Source of the DNA: CALTSX01 sp051647685 | GTDB taxonomy: Bacteria; Chlamydiota; Chlamydiia; Chlamydiales; CALTSX01 | NCBI GenBank assembly: GCA_051647685.1 | Contig: JBOFEG010000001.1 | Coordinates: forward strand, 1 to 64,000 | DNA length: 64,000 nucleotides | Direction of reading: 5' to 3' | Shown here: positions 27,281 to 35,121 of the stretch, one piece after another | Numbering within the stretch: position 1 is the stretch's first letter | Layout: every line of letters begins with the position of its first letter | Program-made: the position numbers and the translations under genes | The notes under the pieces: generated by a model | What the model saw: only the letters and a program-made list of their open reading frames with translations | Databases searched by the model: none | What the model was told of the DNA's origin: nothing

Positions 27281-28156
27281 ATGAATATGAAGGGATCTTT
27301 TGTCGCTTTAATTACGCCGTTTACCGAGCATGGTCAAATTGATATTCTAGCTTTGCGTAAAATGGTTAACATGCACATAGATGAGAAAAGCGATGGTATC
27401 GTTTGCTTGGGAAGTACAGGTGAAAAATTTACTCTTTCCCACGAAGAGCAACTTAGAGTGGTGGATATAATTCTTGAAGAGGTAAATGAGAGAATTCCCG
27501 TAATAGTAGGAACAGGAACTAATAATACTGCAGAGACAGTCACTTTTACAAAAATAGTCCAATCTATGGGGGTATCAGCAGCTTTAGTGGTAGTGCCCTA
27601 CTATAATCGTCCGACAGCTGAGGGGTGTTTACGTCATTATAGAGCTGTTGCAGACCTTGGACTTCCTATTATCGGGTATCACCATCCGGGTAGAACTGGA
27701 AAATTTTTATCAGTAGAGGATTGGAAAACAATTATAGAAACTAAGGCAATTGTAGCTTTGAAAGAGTCTTCAGGGGATTTATCGTTTGTTCAACAATTAC
27801 AACAAGAAATTGAAATTCCTATCCTTTGTGGAGATGACGATATTCTTCTTTCTTGTTTTACAATTGGAGCTGCAGGTTCAATCTCGGTGATGGCGAATTT
27901 ATTTCCGTCTATTTGGAATAAAATTGTACACGCTTTAATCAGAAAAGAAGAGGCTAAAATAGAGGGGGAATATGAGAGATTATTGCCACTTATTCAAACT
28001 GTTTTTCTAGAATCGAATCCAATAGGCATTAAATATGCAATGAGTCAACTTGGACTTTGTACACCAAAAGTTAGACTTCCATTAACGATTGCAAGCAATG
28101 ACCTGCAGCAGAAGATTACACAGGAATTAACTTCTTTAGCCTCAATATCTACTTAA
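27281..28156 (+). CDS. dapA: 4-hydroxy-tetrahydrodipicolinate synthase
   Basis: DapA condenses pyruvate with aspartate semialdehyde, the first committed step to diaminopimelate and lysine. The 291-residue length is normal. Landmarks are GSFVALITPF, CLGSTGEKFTLSHEE (GTTGE-type loop, with Ser), VVVPYYNRPTAEG, the catalytic Tyr in GYHHPGRTG and the Schiff-base Lys in VALKESSGD. GTGTNNTAETV matches the conserved GTGTN loop. AAGGAGG precedes the ATG. It supports a peptidoglycan or DAP pathway, though no other dap gene is nearby. It follows the MFS gene by 23 bp. Confidence 0.94.
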   Translation: MNMKGSFVALITPFTEHGQIDILALRKMVNMHIDEKSDGIVCLGSTGEKFTLSHEEQLRVVDIILEEVNERIPVIVGTGTNNTAETVTFTKIVQSMGVSAALVVVPYYNRPTAEGCLRHYRAVADLGLPIIGYHHPGRTGKFLSVEDWKTIIETKAIVALKESSGDLSFVQQLQQEIEIPILCGDDDILLSCFTIGAAGSISVMANLFPSIWNKIVHALIRKEEAKIEGEYERLLPLIQTVFLESNPIGIKYAMSQLGLCTPKVRLPLTIASNDLQQKITQELTSLASIST

Positions 28157-28170
28157 AGAACATCATGTAC

Positions 28171-28218
28171 GAATATATTCACCTGGCAAATTTCTTTCTT
28201 CGCTAAGTGAATATATTC
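28171..28218. terminator. 12-bp stem between convergent dapA and a small exported gene
   Basis: GAATATATTCAC at 28171 and GTGAATATATTC at 28207 are perfectly complementary around a 24-base loop, in the 69 bp between convergent stops. The stem is AT-rich and lacks a T-run, so it is a weak candidate terminator. Confidence 0.4.
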
Positions 28219-28225
28219 AATTAAT

Positions 28226-28429
28226 CTATCTTTCAGAGAATCTTATTCCTGGTCTTTGTGTAGGTTCCTCTTTAGGTAAGTATGAACTCATTGAACTCGA
28301 CTGACTAGAAGATGGTTTTGTGGACGTTTCATTCGATTTAGGATTGCGATCAGAAGCTTCCACTGGTATAGCTAATCCAATAGTTACAACTGCGAAAGCA
28401 ATATAGAGACTGGTAATAATTGATTGCAA
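28226..28429 (-). CDS. Small exported protein, 67 residues
   Basis: A TTG start with a strong GGAGG six bases upstream opens this frame. The N-terminus (SIITSLYIAFAVVTIGLAIPVEA) reads as a signal peptide with cleavage near Ala 25. The mature peptide, about 42 residues, is Ser-, Pro- and Lys-rich (KPSSSQSSSMSSY) and looks disordered. I recognise no family. It lies between dapA (convergent) and the DinD/pGP6-D gene on the same strand. The clear ribosome site and signal peptide argue that it is real. Confidence 0.55.
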   Translation of the reverse strand: MQSIITSLYIAFAVVTIGLAIPVEASDRNPKSNETSTKPSSSQSSSMSSYLPKEEPTQRPGIRFSER

Positions 28430-28482
28430 AGTTGACCTCCTATAAAAGCAATATTCTTAAATACTATAAAAAAATTTTAATT

Positions 28483-30057
28483 TTATTGAAAATAAAAAAA
28501 ATGAGAAATTTTTTGTAACAATGCTCCTAAAGATTTTTTTTCTTTTATGGAGAGAGGAGTAGTTTGCTCATATAATTGTTCGCGTATTTTAATGAGCTGA
28601 GCATATATAGAATTATATGCATTCTTTGTTCTTTTATCGGATTGTTTGAGTGGAAATGTCTTTCGAATTCTATGAATTAATGCCTCTTTCGATTCCCCAG
28701 AGAATTGTTCTACAATTTGTTTCTTTTGTTGTAGACTTCCCTTACGACTAGCTAAGGTATAGATGGCTTGCCTTGGAATAGAGACGATCTTTTTCTGTAA
28801 ATCTGAAGAAAGGACAATATATAGTTCATAGTATTGTAGAAAATTATAGGGAGTTTGTCGATTCCCATATACAGCTACGAGCCAAGAAGAAAAAGCCCCG
28901 TCTTTATAGGTTTTTAAGAGAATTTGCGCTTTTTTGATTCTCTCTCCATGTAGTAGTATAGATTGATTATGAATGGCTTTTAATTCGCAAGTAATCTGTG
29001 AGAGTTCCTCTAAATCCTTATCGATCTGCTGCGTTTGGGAGTCTCCGTAGTGATGCAGCAGATTTTCAATCTGGTCTTTTTCTATGTCAGTCAGTGGTAT
29101 GGTTTGAAATACACCTGAAAAGCTCGATAAATCTCCGTCAACAGACTGACTTGCTAATCGAGATACTTTCGTATTACTCGATGGTTCGAGTCGACTTTGC
29201 AAGATGGCATTGATTTCAGTATTTTCGATTGAAGGTTTGTTTTTCTCTTTTTCTAATTGTTTAATACTTTTTCTAACAATAGGTAGTTTTTCAGGCATAG
29301 TACCTCCTAATTCTTCGATAGTTTTACGAACCTTTTCACCAACATCAAAATGAGTTTGATTAGCTTTACTCTTTCCTTGGATTTTATCTCGTCGGAGTTT
29401 TTCTTCGGTTTGTGTGACTCTAAAATAATTCGCAGCAGTCTCTGTGCTTCCCATATAATCTAGTATTTCTTGCCCTTTTTGCAGTTTTGCACCTTCGCCA
29501 CCATAGAGACCCTTGTATCCGTGATCTTGAAAGATAACAAAATCGAGAGGTGTATGTACTCCAGCTCGGTATGCTGTTGCAGCGAGGATTTTATTATGGC
29601 TACGAAGTTCATTTCTTAAGAAGAGACGTTTCTCATCTTCTTCTAAATCCTGGAAAGCTCTGTCATTTGCTAATTCTTGCCGACGAGTTTGTATAGCAAA
29701 ATAAGTTTGTCCATTAGCAACAATCGGTTTTGATGGATCTCCATTTTGTACAATTAAATAGCAACCATAGCGTGATAGCCTTATATCGGAAAATTGTCTT
29801 TGCCCTCCTTTTCCTATTTCGATCATCTCGTGCACATCAACGAAATGATCGGCAACAATATGGCCACTAATTTTACATGCTTCTTTAGCCTTATCAATAA
29901 CGGGAAGGAAATTTCTATGTTCAAAATATTCTAAAATCTTAGATAGCTTCCGAGCACTCCAAAATTCGCAACCATTTTCTTCTTGTTTAATGGACTCAAA
30001 AGTTTGATGATGGGTTGTTTCGACGATATTTTTATTCACTGCTAAATCTCCTAACAT
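28483..30057 (-). CDS. DinD domain fused to a pGP6-D-like domain
   Basis: The 524-residue product joins two families. Counted from the Met at 30057, residues about 15-275 match E. coli DinD almost throughout (EFWSARKLSKILEYFEHR, LSRYGCYLIVQNGDPSKP, FAIQTRRQELANDRAF, HGYKGLYGG, MGSTETAANYFRVTQTEEKL, THFDVGEKVRKTIEELGG). Residues about 315-524 resemble the chlamydial plasmid protein pGP6-D (LLHGERIKKAQILL, FSSWLVAVYG, PYNFLQYYELYIVLS, SIPRQAIYTLASRKG). The frame is open to 30210, but that would overlap parA by 110 bp and adds no DinD sequence, so an internal Met (30057 or 30069) is preferred. parA and thrS lie upstream in the same order as the pGP6-D locus of Chlamydia. DinD modulates RecA filaments in E. 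coli; the pGP6-D role is unknown. Confidence 0.88.
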   Translation of the reverse strand: MLGDLAVNKNIVETTHHQTFESIKQEENGCEFWSARKLSKILEYFEHRNFLPVIDKAKEACKISGHIVADHFVDVHEMIEIGKGGQRQFSDIRLSRYGCYLIVQNGDPSKPIVANGQTYFAIQTRRQELANDRAFQDLEEDEKRLFLRNELRSHNKILAATAYRAGVHTPLDFVIFQDHGYKGLYGGEGAKLQKGQEILDYMGSTETAANYFRVTQTEEKLRRDKIQGKSKANQTHFDVGEKVRKTIEELGGTMPEKLPIVRKSIKQLEKEKNKPSIENTEINAILQSRLEPSSNTKVSRLASQSVDGDLSSFSGVFQTIPLTDIEKDQIENLLHHYGDSQTQQIDKDLEELSQITCELKAIHNQSILLHGERIKKAQILLKTYKDGAFSSWLVAVYGNRQTPYNFLQYYELYIVLSSDLQKKIVSIPRQAIYTLASRKGSLQQKKQIVEQFSGESKEALIHRIRKTFPLKQSDKRTKNAYNSIYAQLIKIREQLYEQTTPLSIKEKKSLGALLQKISHFFYFQ

Positions 30058-30100
30058 TCTCAATATCATTATAAATTGAATTTCGCTGTAAAATGCAATT

Positions 30101-30889
30101 TTATTTTGAATCAATAGAAGATAAATGTACAGTCGTTTTACATTTAGAAAATAGTTCATTTGTAAGAGATTTATAGTCCTCGGCAGCTCTGCTATTTGTT
30201 GGGATATCAAATACGGGTTTTCCCTGAATCGAGGCTACGGATACGGCAATGTCACGACGAATTTTCGTTTGTAAGATTTTATCTGGAAAAGACTTTTGAA
30301 TGGAGGCGAGAAATGCTTCATTATTTTTTCCACGCACGTTCCAAAAAGAGAGAGCAACTCCTAAAATATCAAAGGGATGTCTCGTTGCAATTTGTGATAG
30401 AAAAATAGAGAGTCTGCTCAAACCTTTGATGCTATAGAATTCTGGAGTAGCACATATTAAGCAATGATTAGAGGCAATGAGAGCAGATTCCGTTAGCCAA
30501 CAGAGCGAGGGAGGGGTATCGATAAGGATAAAGTCATAATTTAGTCTCTGTGTAAGCTTCTGAAGACGTTCATGAGAATATCTGTCGGATGCGAGCGTCC
30601 CAGTCACCTCTACTCTTTCTAAATAACTATCAGCTGGAATCAAATCGAGATTGGGGACAGAAGTGTGAATAATAACATCGCTTACCGTCTTTTCGTTTTG
30701 CAGAACAGGAGCTAAACTATCGTAATGATCTGGATCAAATCCGAGTCCCGTAGTGAGATTTGCTTGAGCGTCAAAATCGATAACGAGTACTTTTTGTCGA
30801 TGAAATTTCGCCAGAGCTGCTCCTACATGGAGCAAAGTAGAGGTTTTGGCAGTCCCCCCTTTAAAACTACTGACTGTAATGATATGCAT
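30101..30889 (-). CDS. parA: ParA-family ATPase (pGP5-D-like)
   Basis: This partition-type ATPase of 262 residues has the deviant Walker A KGGTAKTS at residues 10-17, VLVIDFDAQANLTTGLG for Walker A', and FILIDTPPSLCWLTE for Walker B. It is the chromosomal relative of the plasmid protein pGP5-D, annotated MinD/ParA in chlamydiae and placed between thrS and the pGP6-D homologue there; the same order is seen here. No parB gene is adjacent. Roles in segregation or plasmid-type gene control are inferred from the family. It starts 15 bp after thrS ends, so they are likely in one operon. Confidence 0.93.
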   Translation of the reverse strand: MHIITVSSFKGGTAKTSTLLHVGAALAKFHRQKVLVIDFDAQANLTTGLGFDPDHYDSLAPVLQNEKTVSDVIIHTSVPNLDLIPADSYLERVEVTGTLASDRYSHERLQKLTQRLNYDFILIDTPPSLCWLTESALIASNHCLICATPEFYSIKGLSRLSIFLSQIATRHPFDILGVALSFWNVRGKNNEAFLASIQKSFPDKILQTKIRRDIAVSVASIQGKPVFDIPTNSRAAEDYKSLTNELFSKCKTTVHLSSIDSK

Positions 30890-30904
30890 CTTATTCTACT
30901 CCTT

Positions 30905-32830
30905 CTATATAAAGAGAGATGTCGGCAATCGTTTTTTCCTCTCTTCTATTATTGTTTTTATAAATGTATCGAGCTGTAGTGGCCCATGCTTCCTATTATC
31001 TCGACTACGTAGAGAGATCGATCCGCTTTCTTCTTCGGCATCCCCAATAATTATCATATAGTTAATTTGTTGCAATTGCGCATTGCGAACCTTTTTACTC
31101 ACTGATTCTCCGCTATCATCAATATCCACTATAAAAGATTCTGCCTCTAATATTTTTTGGATTTTTTTTGCATAAGTGATATGGCGATCTGCTACGGTAA
31201 GAACACGCACAGGAAGGGGGCTTAACCATAGAGGAAATTTACCAGCATAATGTTCTATAATAATGCCAAAAAATCTCTCGATCGATCCAAAAATTGCTCT
31301 GTGAATCATAATGGGTCGTTTTTCTTTTCCATCTGTATCTCGATAGACAAGATCAAATTTTTCTGGCAATGACATATCTAATTGTATTGTTCCACATTGC
31401 CAAGAACGTTGCAAAGCATCGCGCACGTGCATATCAATTTTTGGTCCATAAAAAGCTCCATCACCCTCTTTAATTTCAAAAGGTTTTCCCCAGTCTTGTA
31501 AGGCTTCTTTTAGGCTTGCAGTAGTCATTTCCCAAGTTTGTTCTGTGCCAATAAATTTATCTGGCCTGGTAGAAAGTTCCAAAGAATTTTTTAATTCAAA
31601 TATAGAGTATAATTCATCAGAGTATTCCAAAATATGGAAAATTTCCTGTTTGATGTCACTTGGTTTCATAAAGAGATGGGCGTCATCTTGATGAAATCTC
31701 CGTACTCGAAATAAGCCATTTAATGCACCAGATGGCTCAAGCCTATGTACACAACCAAACTCTGCAATACGCATAGGGAGTTCTCGATGACTATGGGTTT
31801 TTTGGCGATAGTAAATCATACACCCGGGACAATTCATAGGTTTAATTGCAAAACTTCTCTCATCCACTTCGGTTATATACATGTGTTCTCGATAACAATC
31901 CCAGTGACCAGACAACTCCCATAGTTCTTTACTTAAGATTTGAGGAGTTTGGATTTCTACATATCCATATTTTTTATTTAGTTCTCGCAGTAGATCTATG
32001 AGATGTTGCCAAATGGTTAGACCTTTAGGATGAATAAAGGGCATCGCTGGACTCTCCTCATGGAAAGAGAATAAGTCTAGTTGCGCGCCAATAACTCTAT
32101 GATCTCGTTTTTTTGCCTCTGCTAAATAATGCAAGTATTCTTTTAATAAAAGACGATTTGGAAACGAGATGCCATAAATCCGAGTTAGCATTTCTTTACT
32201 TGAGTCTCCTTTCCAGTAAGCTCCAGATGTTTTTAATAATTTTAAAGCTTTTATTTTTCCTAGAGAAAATAAATGAGGTCCTCGGCACAGGTCAATGTAT
32301 TCGCCCTGCTGATAAGTAGTAATTGTTTCTGTAGGAGAAAATGTATGAATAAGTTCGCCTTTATAAGGGTTATTTTTAAAAAGCTCTAAAGCACAATCTG
32401 TATTTTCTATAATAGATTTTGTTACCGAATAGTTTTCTTGAATAATTTTTTGCATTTCTAATTCAATCTTTGCAAAATCCTCCTCTGAAATTTGTAGATT
32501 TGCAAAGTCATAATAGAATCCAGCTTCAATGGGTGGGCCGATGGTTGGTTTAGCATCAGGCCATAGTCGCATAACAGCTTGGGCTAGCACATGGGCTGAT
32601 GTATGCCAAAATACTTCTTTTCCAATTGACGAATCAAAGTTATAAAATGTAATGTAGTCTCCATCATTCAAGATTGTAGATAAGTCGCAAAGTCTATCAT
32701 TTATTTTAGCTGTAATAGCTTCACTCGGATCGCGGAGTTTAAGATGTTCGGCTAAATCTTTGGCTGAAGAGCCCTCTTCAAGCTCGATAGCTTCTTCATT
32801 GTAGAAAATTTTCATAAGGAGCGTACGCAT
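30905..32830 (-). CDS. thrS: Threonyl-tRNA synthetase
   Basis: This class II synthetase charges tRNA-Thr. Its 641 residues have the usual order: an N-terminal TGS domain (EAIELEEGSSAKDLAEHL), an editing domain with HTSAHVLAQAVMRLWPDAKP and the Cys/His pocket CRGPH, a catalytic core with KPMNCPGCMIYYRQKTHSHR (the Cys is a zinc ligand) and FRVRRFHQDDAHLF (motif 2), and an anticodon-binding domain from about residue 545. The start may be the Met at 32815, which matches the family N-terminus (MKIFYNEE); neither has a clear Shine-Dalgarno. It heads the unit with parA. Confidence 0.97.
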   Translation of the reverse strand: MRTLLMKIFYNEEAIELEEGSSAKDLAEHLKLRDPSEAITAKINDRLCDLSTILNDGDYITFYNFDSSIGKEVFWHTSAHVLAQAVMRLWPDAKPTIGPPIEAGFYYDFANLQISEEDFAKIELEMQKIIQENYSVTKSIIENTDCALELFKNNPYKGELIHTFSPTETITTYQQGEYIDLCRGPHLFSLGKIKALKLLKTSGAYWKGDSSKEMLTRIYGISFPNRLLLKEYLHYLAEAKKRDHRVIGAQLDLFSFHEESPAMPFIHPKGLTIWQHLIDLLRELNKKYGYVEIQTPQILSKELWELSGHWDCYREHMYITEVDERSFAIKPMNCPGCMIYYRQKTHSHRELPMRIAEFGCVHRLEPSGALNGLFRVRRFHQDDAHLFMKPSDIKQEIFHILEYSDELYSIFELKNSLELSTRPDKFIGTEQTWEMTTASLKEALQDWGKPFEIKEGDGAFYGPKIDMHVRDALQRSWQCGTIQLDMSLPEKFDLVYRDTDGKEKRPIMIHRAIFGSIERFFGIIIEHYAGKFPLWLSPLPVRVLTVADRHITYAKKIQKILEAESFIVDIDDSGESVSKKVRNAQLQQINYMIIIGDAEEESGSISLRSRDNRKHGPLQLDTFIKTIIEERKKRLPTSLFI

Positions 32831-33007
32831 AAGTACATTACTTTTTTATTAATATTATATTAGGAAGACAAGAATAACAAAATAGAAAAAATTATATTTA
32901 AGAAAAGTATAGTCAGCAAAGCAGTTCTTTTTCTAACATAATAAAAAAAAATTATAAAGTTGCTCATGACTTTTTTGCTGTCCAACGTTTATAATAATTT
33001 TTAAAAT

Positions 33008-33325
33008 ATGATAAATGATAGCTACGCTATGGTGAGTCAAATATTTCATAAAGAAAAAATTCATGAATCACAAACAATTATCTTAGATAAGATAAATTCT
33101 TTAGAGAAAAAAATATTTAATGAAATACGTAATGTTTCTACGAATATAAATCAAGTGTTAAATAAAATGGATGCTTTACATAAGAAACTTGACCAAATAG
33201 ATTATGCACAAATTTATTTACGAGAGGAAATGGAGAATATTGGTAGACATAGAGATATAGAATCTATAAAAAAATGTCAGACTTACATAAAAAAATTAAT
33301 AATATTCTCAAGTGTATATCTATAG
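33008..33325 (+). CDS. Coiled-coil protein, first part of a split gene
   Basis: The 105-residue product is a helical coiled-coil (IILDKINSLEKKIFNEIRNV, NQVLNKMDALHKKLDQIDYA) with no signal peptide and no family I recognise. Its end overlaps the next frame by 52 bp. The frame change falls at A7 (33268-33274): adding one A would fuse this to the following frame, giving a single helical protein of about 240 residues. It may be two coupled genes or one gene broken by a homopolymer slip. The final residues after the A7 (QTYIKKLIIFSSVYL) look like out-of-frame sequence. Confidence 0.5.
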   Translation: MINDSYAMVSQIFHKEKIHESQTIILDKINSLEKKIFNEIRNVSTNINQVLNKMDALHKKLDQIDYAQIYLREEMENIGRHRDIESIKKCQTYIKKLIIFSSVYL

Positions 33326-33726
33326 CATTATCCAAGAGATCTAGCTCGCATCAACCAACTAATTTTTCTCAATGTGATATTTGTGCAACATATCTAAAGA
33401 CTTTTAGAGACAATTTGATCGACATAGACAAATATATTAAGCTTGCTATTCCTTATCTTCATAGTTTTAGAAGTTCTGATATTAGATCAGAACTTATGGA
33501 CGCATTTAAAATAAATAAAGTAGCGCAAGGCATTGATTTTTTATCGATTTTTATGGAAACAGGTGAAAAAAAATCTTGTTTAAGTGTGTATGGAACTCTA
33601 GAGAAATTTACAACGATTTTTTCTCACATACAAGAAGAGATTACTGAGATTTCTTGGTTCATGGATAATTCTATTAGAGAAGAGCAATTAAGACGGCCAT
33701 CTCTGCAAAGAGAGAATATCTATTGA
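33274..33726 (+). CDS. Helical protein, second part of a split gene
   Basis: The 150-residue frame opens at an ATG inside the A7 tract and begins with SDLHKKINNILKCISIALS, a fit continuation of the upstream coiled-coil. It has Cys-x2-Cys (QCDICATYL) but no second pair for a zinc site. No family is recognised. It ends 2 bp before the stop of the convergent porin-like gene. The likeliest reading is the C-terminal half of one ancestral gene; a separate translationally coupled gene is the alternative. Confidence 0.5.
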   Translation: MSDLHKKINNILKCISIALSKRSSSHQPTNFSQCDICATYLKTFRDNLIDIDKYIKLAIPYLHSFRSSDIRSELMDAFKINKVAQGIDFLSIFMETGEKKSCLSVYGTLEKFTTIFSHIQEEITEISWFMDNSIREEQLRRPSLQRENIY

Positions 33727-33728
33727 AC

Positions 33729-35039
33729 TTAAAAAGCATAGATAAATTCAATTTCATATTGTTTGTATTTCATCGCGGGACCAATCGTTTTATTTAAATT
33801 AATCGATTGTCGATAACTTTGTGACATTGTGAGATTATTGGTGATTACATAAAGAAAATCAACAGCAAGTCCCTTATAATTGGTAGATCCAACTGCATTT
33901 TTTCTTGTGTTAGCACCACCCTCTCCTCTAAGACCCATCGTATAAAAACCAACTCTTTCGGCATTTCCTCTTCCAATTCCTGAGACATCGAATGAAGGTA
34001 TTGCTTGGGCAGCAACCCATTGATAATTTACATCGATTGACCAGTCTCCCGGTTTTCTGAGCTCCCCTACTGAAAATCCCATGTAATAAGCCCAATTCGC
34101 TTTTGTATGATTTGTAAGATCAATTTTTTTAAGGATAGTGCAACCATCCCTAACAACTAAAGGCTTATCTGTCGCTTTATGATTGAGCAAACCTGCTGTA
34201 TATATAATAACAGGTCTCCTACATTGAGGAAGAGAAAACTTATACCCAACGAGTCCCTGGGAGATAGTAAATCGAAACATTCGGTGTCGAGCATCACTGT
34301 GAAATCCCTTTGTGTCCCAGTCTATTAGAGAGTACTTAACATAAAGTCCGGAATCCCATAAATCTAGCACACCGAGTTCAACAGCTATGCCATAATGATT
34401 TCTACGTTGATTCGTAACAAAACCGCCACCATATATATAGAAATCGCCAAACCTGTCATAAGCATTTGCATATTTAAATACTAAACCGTCCATGATAGAT
34501 CCAAATTGAATCCTTGAATCATAAACGTCCATTAAACATCTTCTACCAATTTCTATATCTGCAGAATAACTTTCGCTTTCAAGTAATCTCGCCCCAAAGT
34601 AAGCTTTCTCAAGCCGTACTCGATCGAAAGTACCGGTAAAAATTCCTGCAGTATTATCAAATTCGATTTTAACTAGCGCCCATGTCCGATCAGCTCTGTA
34701 ATCAAACATTAAATTGACTTCAATATCGAAATTACGAGTAGGAAATGTTCGAGCAAATCTACTGGAGCCGCGTTGTCTAACACCATTTTTTGTTTCATGG
34801 GTACTTTGTAGTTCTGTACGTACGTCTCCACTAAAAGAGAGGATGCCTCCCTTTTCTCGAATGCTAATTTGCTGTTGTTTGATCCATGCTTTAAGTTCTT
34901 TCCAATCGGTATCAGTGATTGGAGTGGGCTGAGTTAGGCTAGGATTTATAAGAGTATTTTCGAGAGGAAGTTCATTTTGTGCAAAAATAATTGTAGCAAA
35001 AATACAACTGTTTATTAGGCTAACAAAAAATAAACGCAT
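33729..35039 (-). CDS. Putative outer membrane porin
   Basis: The 436-residue product has a signal peptide (MRLFFVSLINSCIFATIIFA) and a soluble-looking linker, then a barrel from about residue 65. Strand-type motifs are GGILSFSGDVRTELQ, NFDIEVNLMFDYRADRTWAL, DGLVFKYANAYDRFGDFYIY, and it ends in YEIEFIYAF with a terminal Phe. It has few Cys and is not a MOMP-like paralogue of the array. Other chlamydiae carry 'putative porin' proteins of this look; substrate is unknown. It stands alone on the minus strand, convergent with the split coiled-coil gene and following the LplT-like gene. Confidence 0.7.
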   Translation of the reverse strand: MRLFFVSLINSCIFATIIFAQNELPLENTLINPSLTQPTPITDTDWKELKAWIKQQQISIREKGGILSFSGDVRTELQSTHETKNGVRQRGSSRFARTFPTRNFDIEVNLMFDYRADRTWALVKIEFDNTAGIFTGTFDRVRLEKAYFGARLLESESYSADIEIGRRCLMDVYDSRIQFGSIMDGLVFKYANAYDRFGDFYIYGGGFVTNQRRNHYGIAVELGVLDLWDSGLYVKYSLIDWDTKGFHSDARHRMFRFTISQGLVGYKFSLPQCRRPVIIYTAGLLNHKATDKPLVVRDGCTILKKIDLTNHTKANWAYYMGFSVGELRKPGDWSIDVNYQWVAAQAIPSFDVSGIGRGNAERVGFYTMGLRGEGGANTRKNAVGSTNYKGLAVDFLYVITNNLTMSQSYRQSINLNKTIGPAMKYKQYEIEFIYAF

Positions 35040-35121
35040 AAAATAATCTTACGAAATAAAAGAAAAAAAATAATATAAAAAATGTAAATTAAATTCAAGT
35101 AAGGGTTTTTTGCACAGTTTA

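Noticed and set aside
30070..30210. N-terminal extension of the DinD/pGP6-D frame up to 30210
   Set aside because: It overlaps the end of parA by 110 bp, has no DinD similarity and no ribosome-binding site; an internal Met fits better.
28483..30889. Integrated chlamydial plasmid
   Set aside because: Only parA and a pGP6-D-like gene are present, in the same order next to thrS as in other chlamydial chromosomes; no other plasmid genes and no integration ends are seen.
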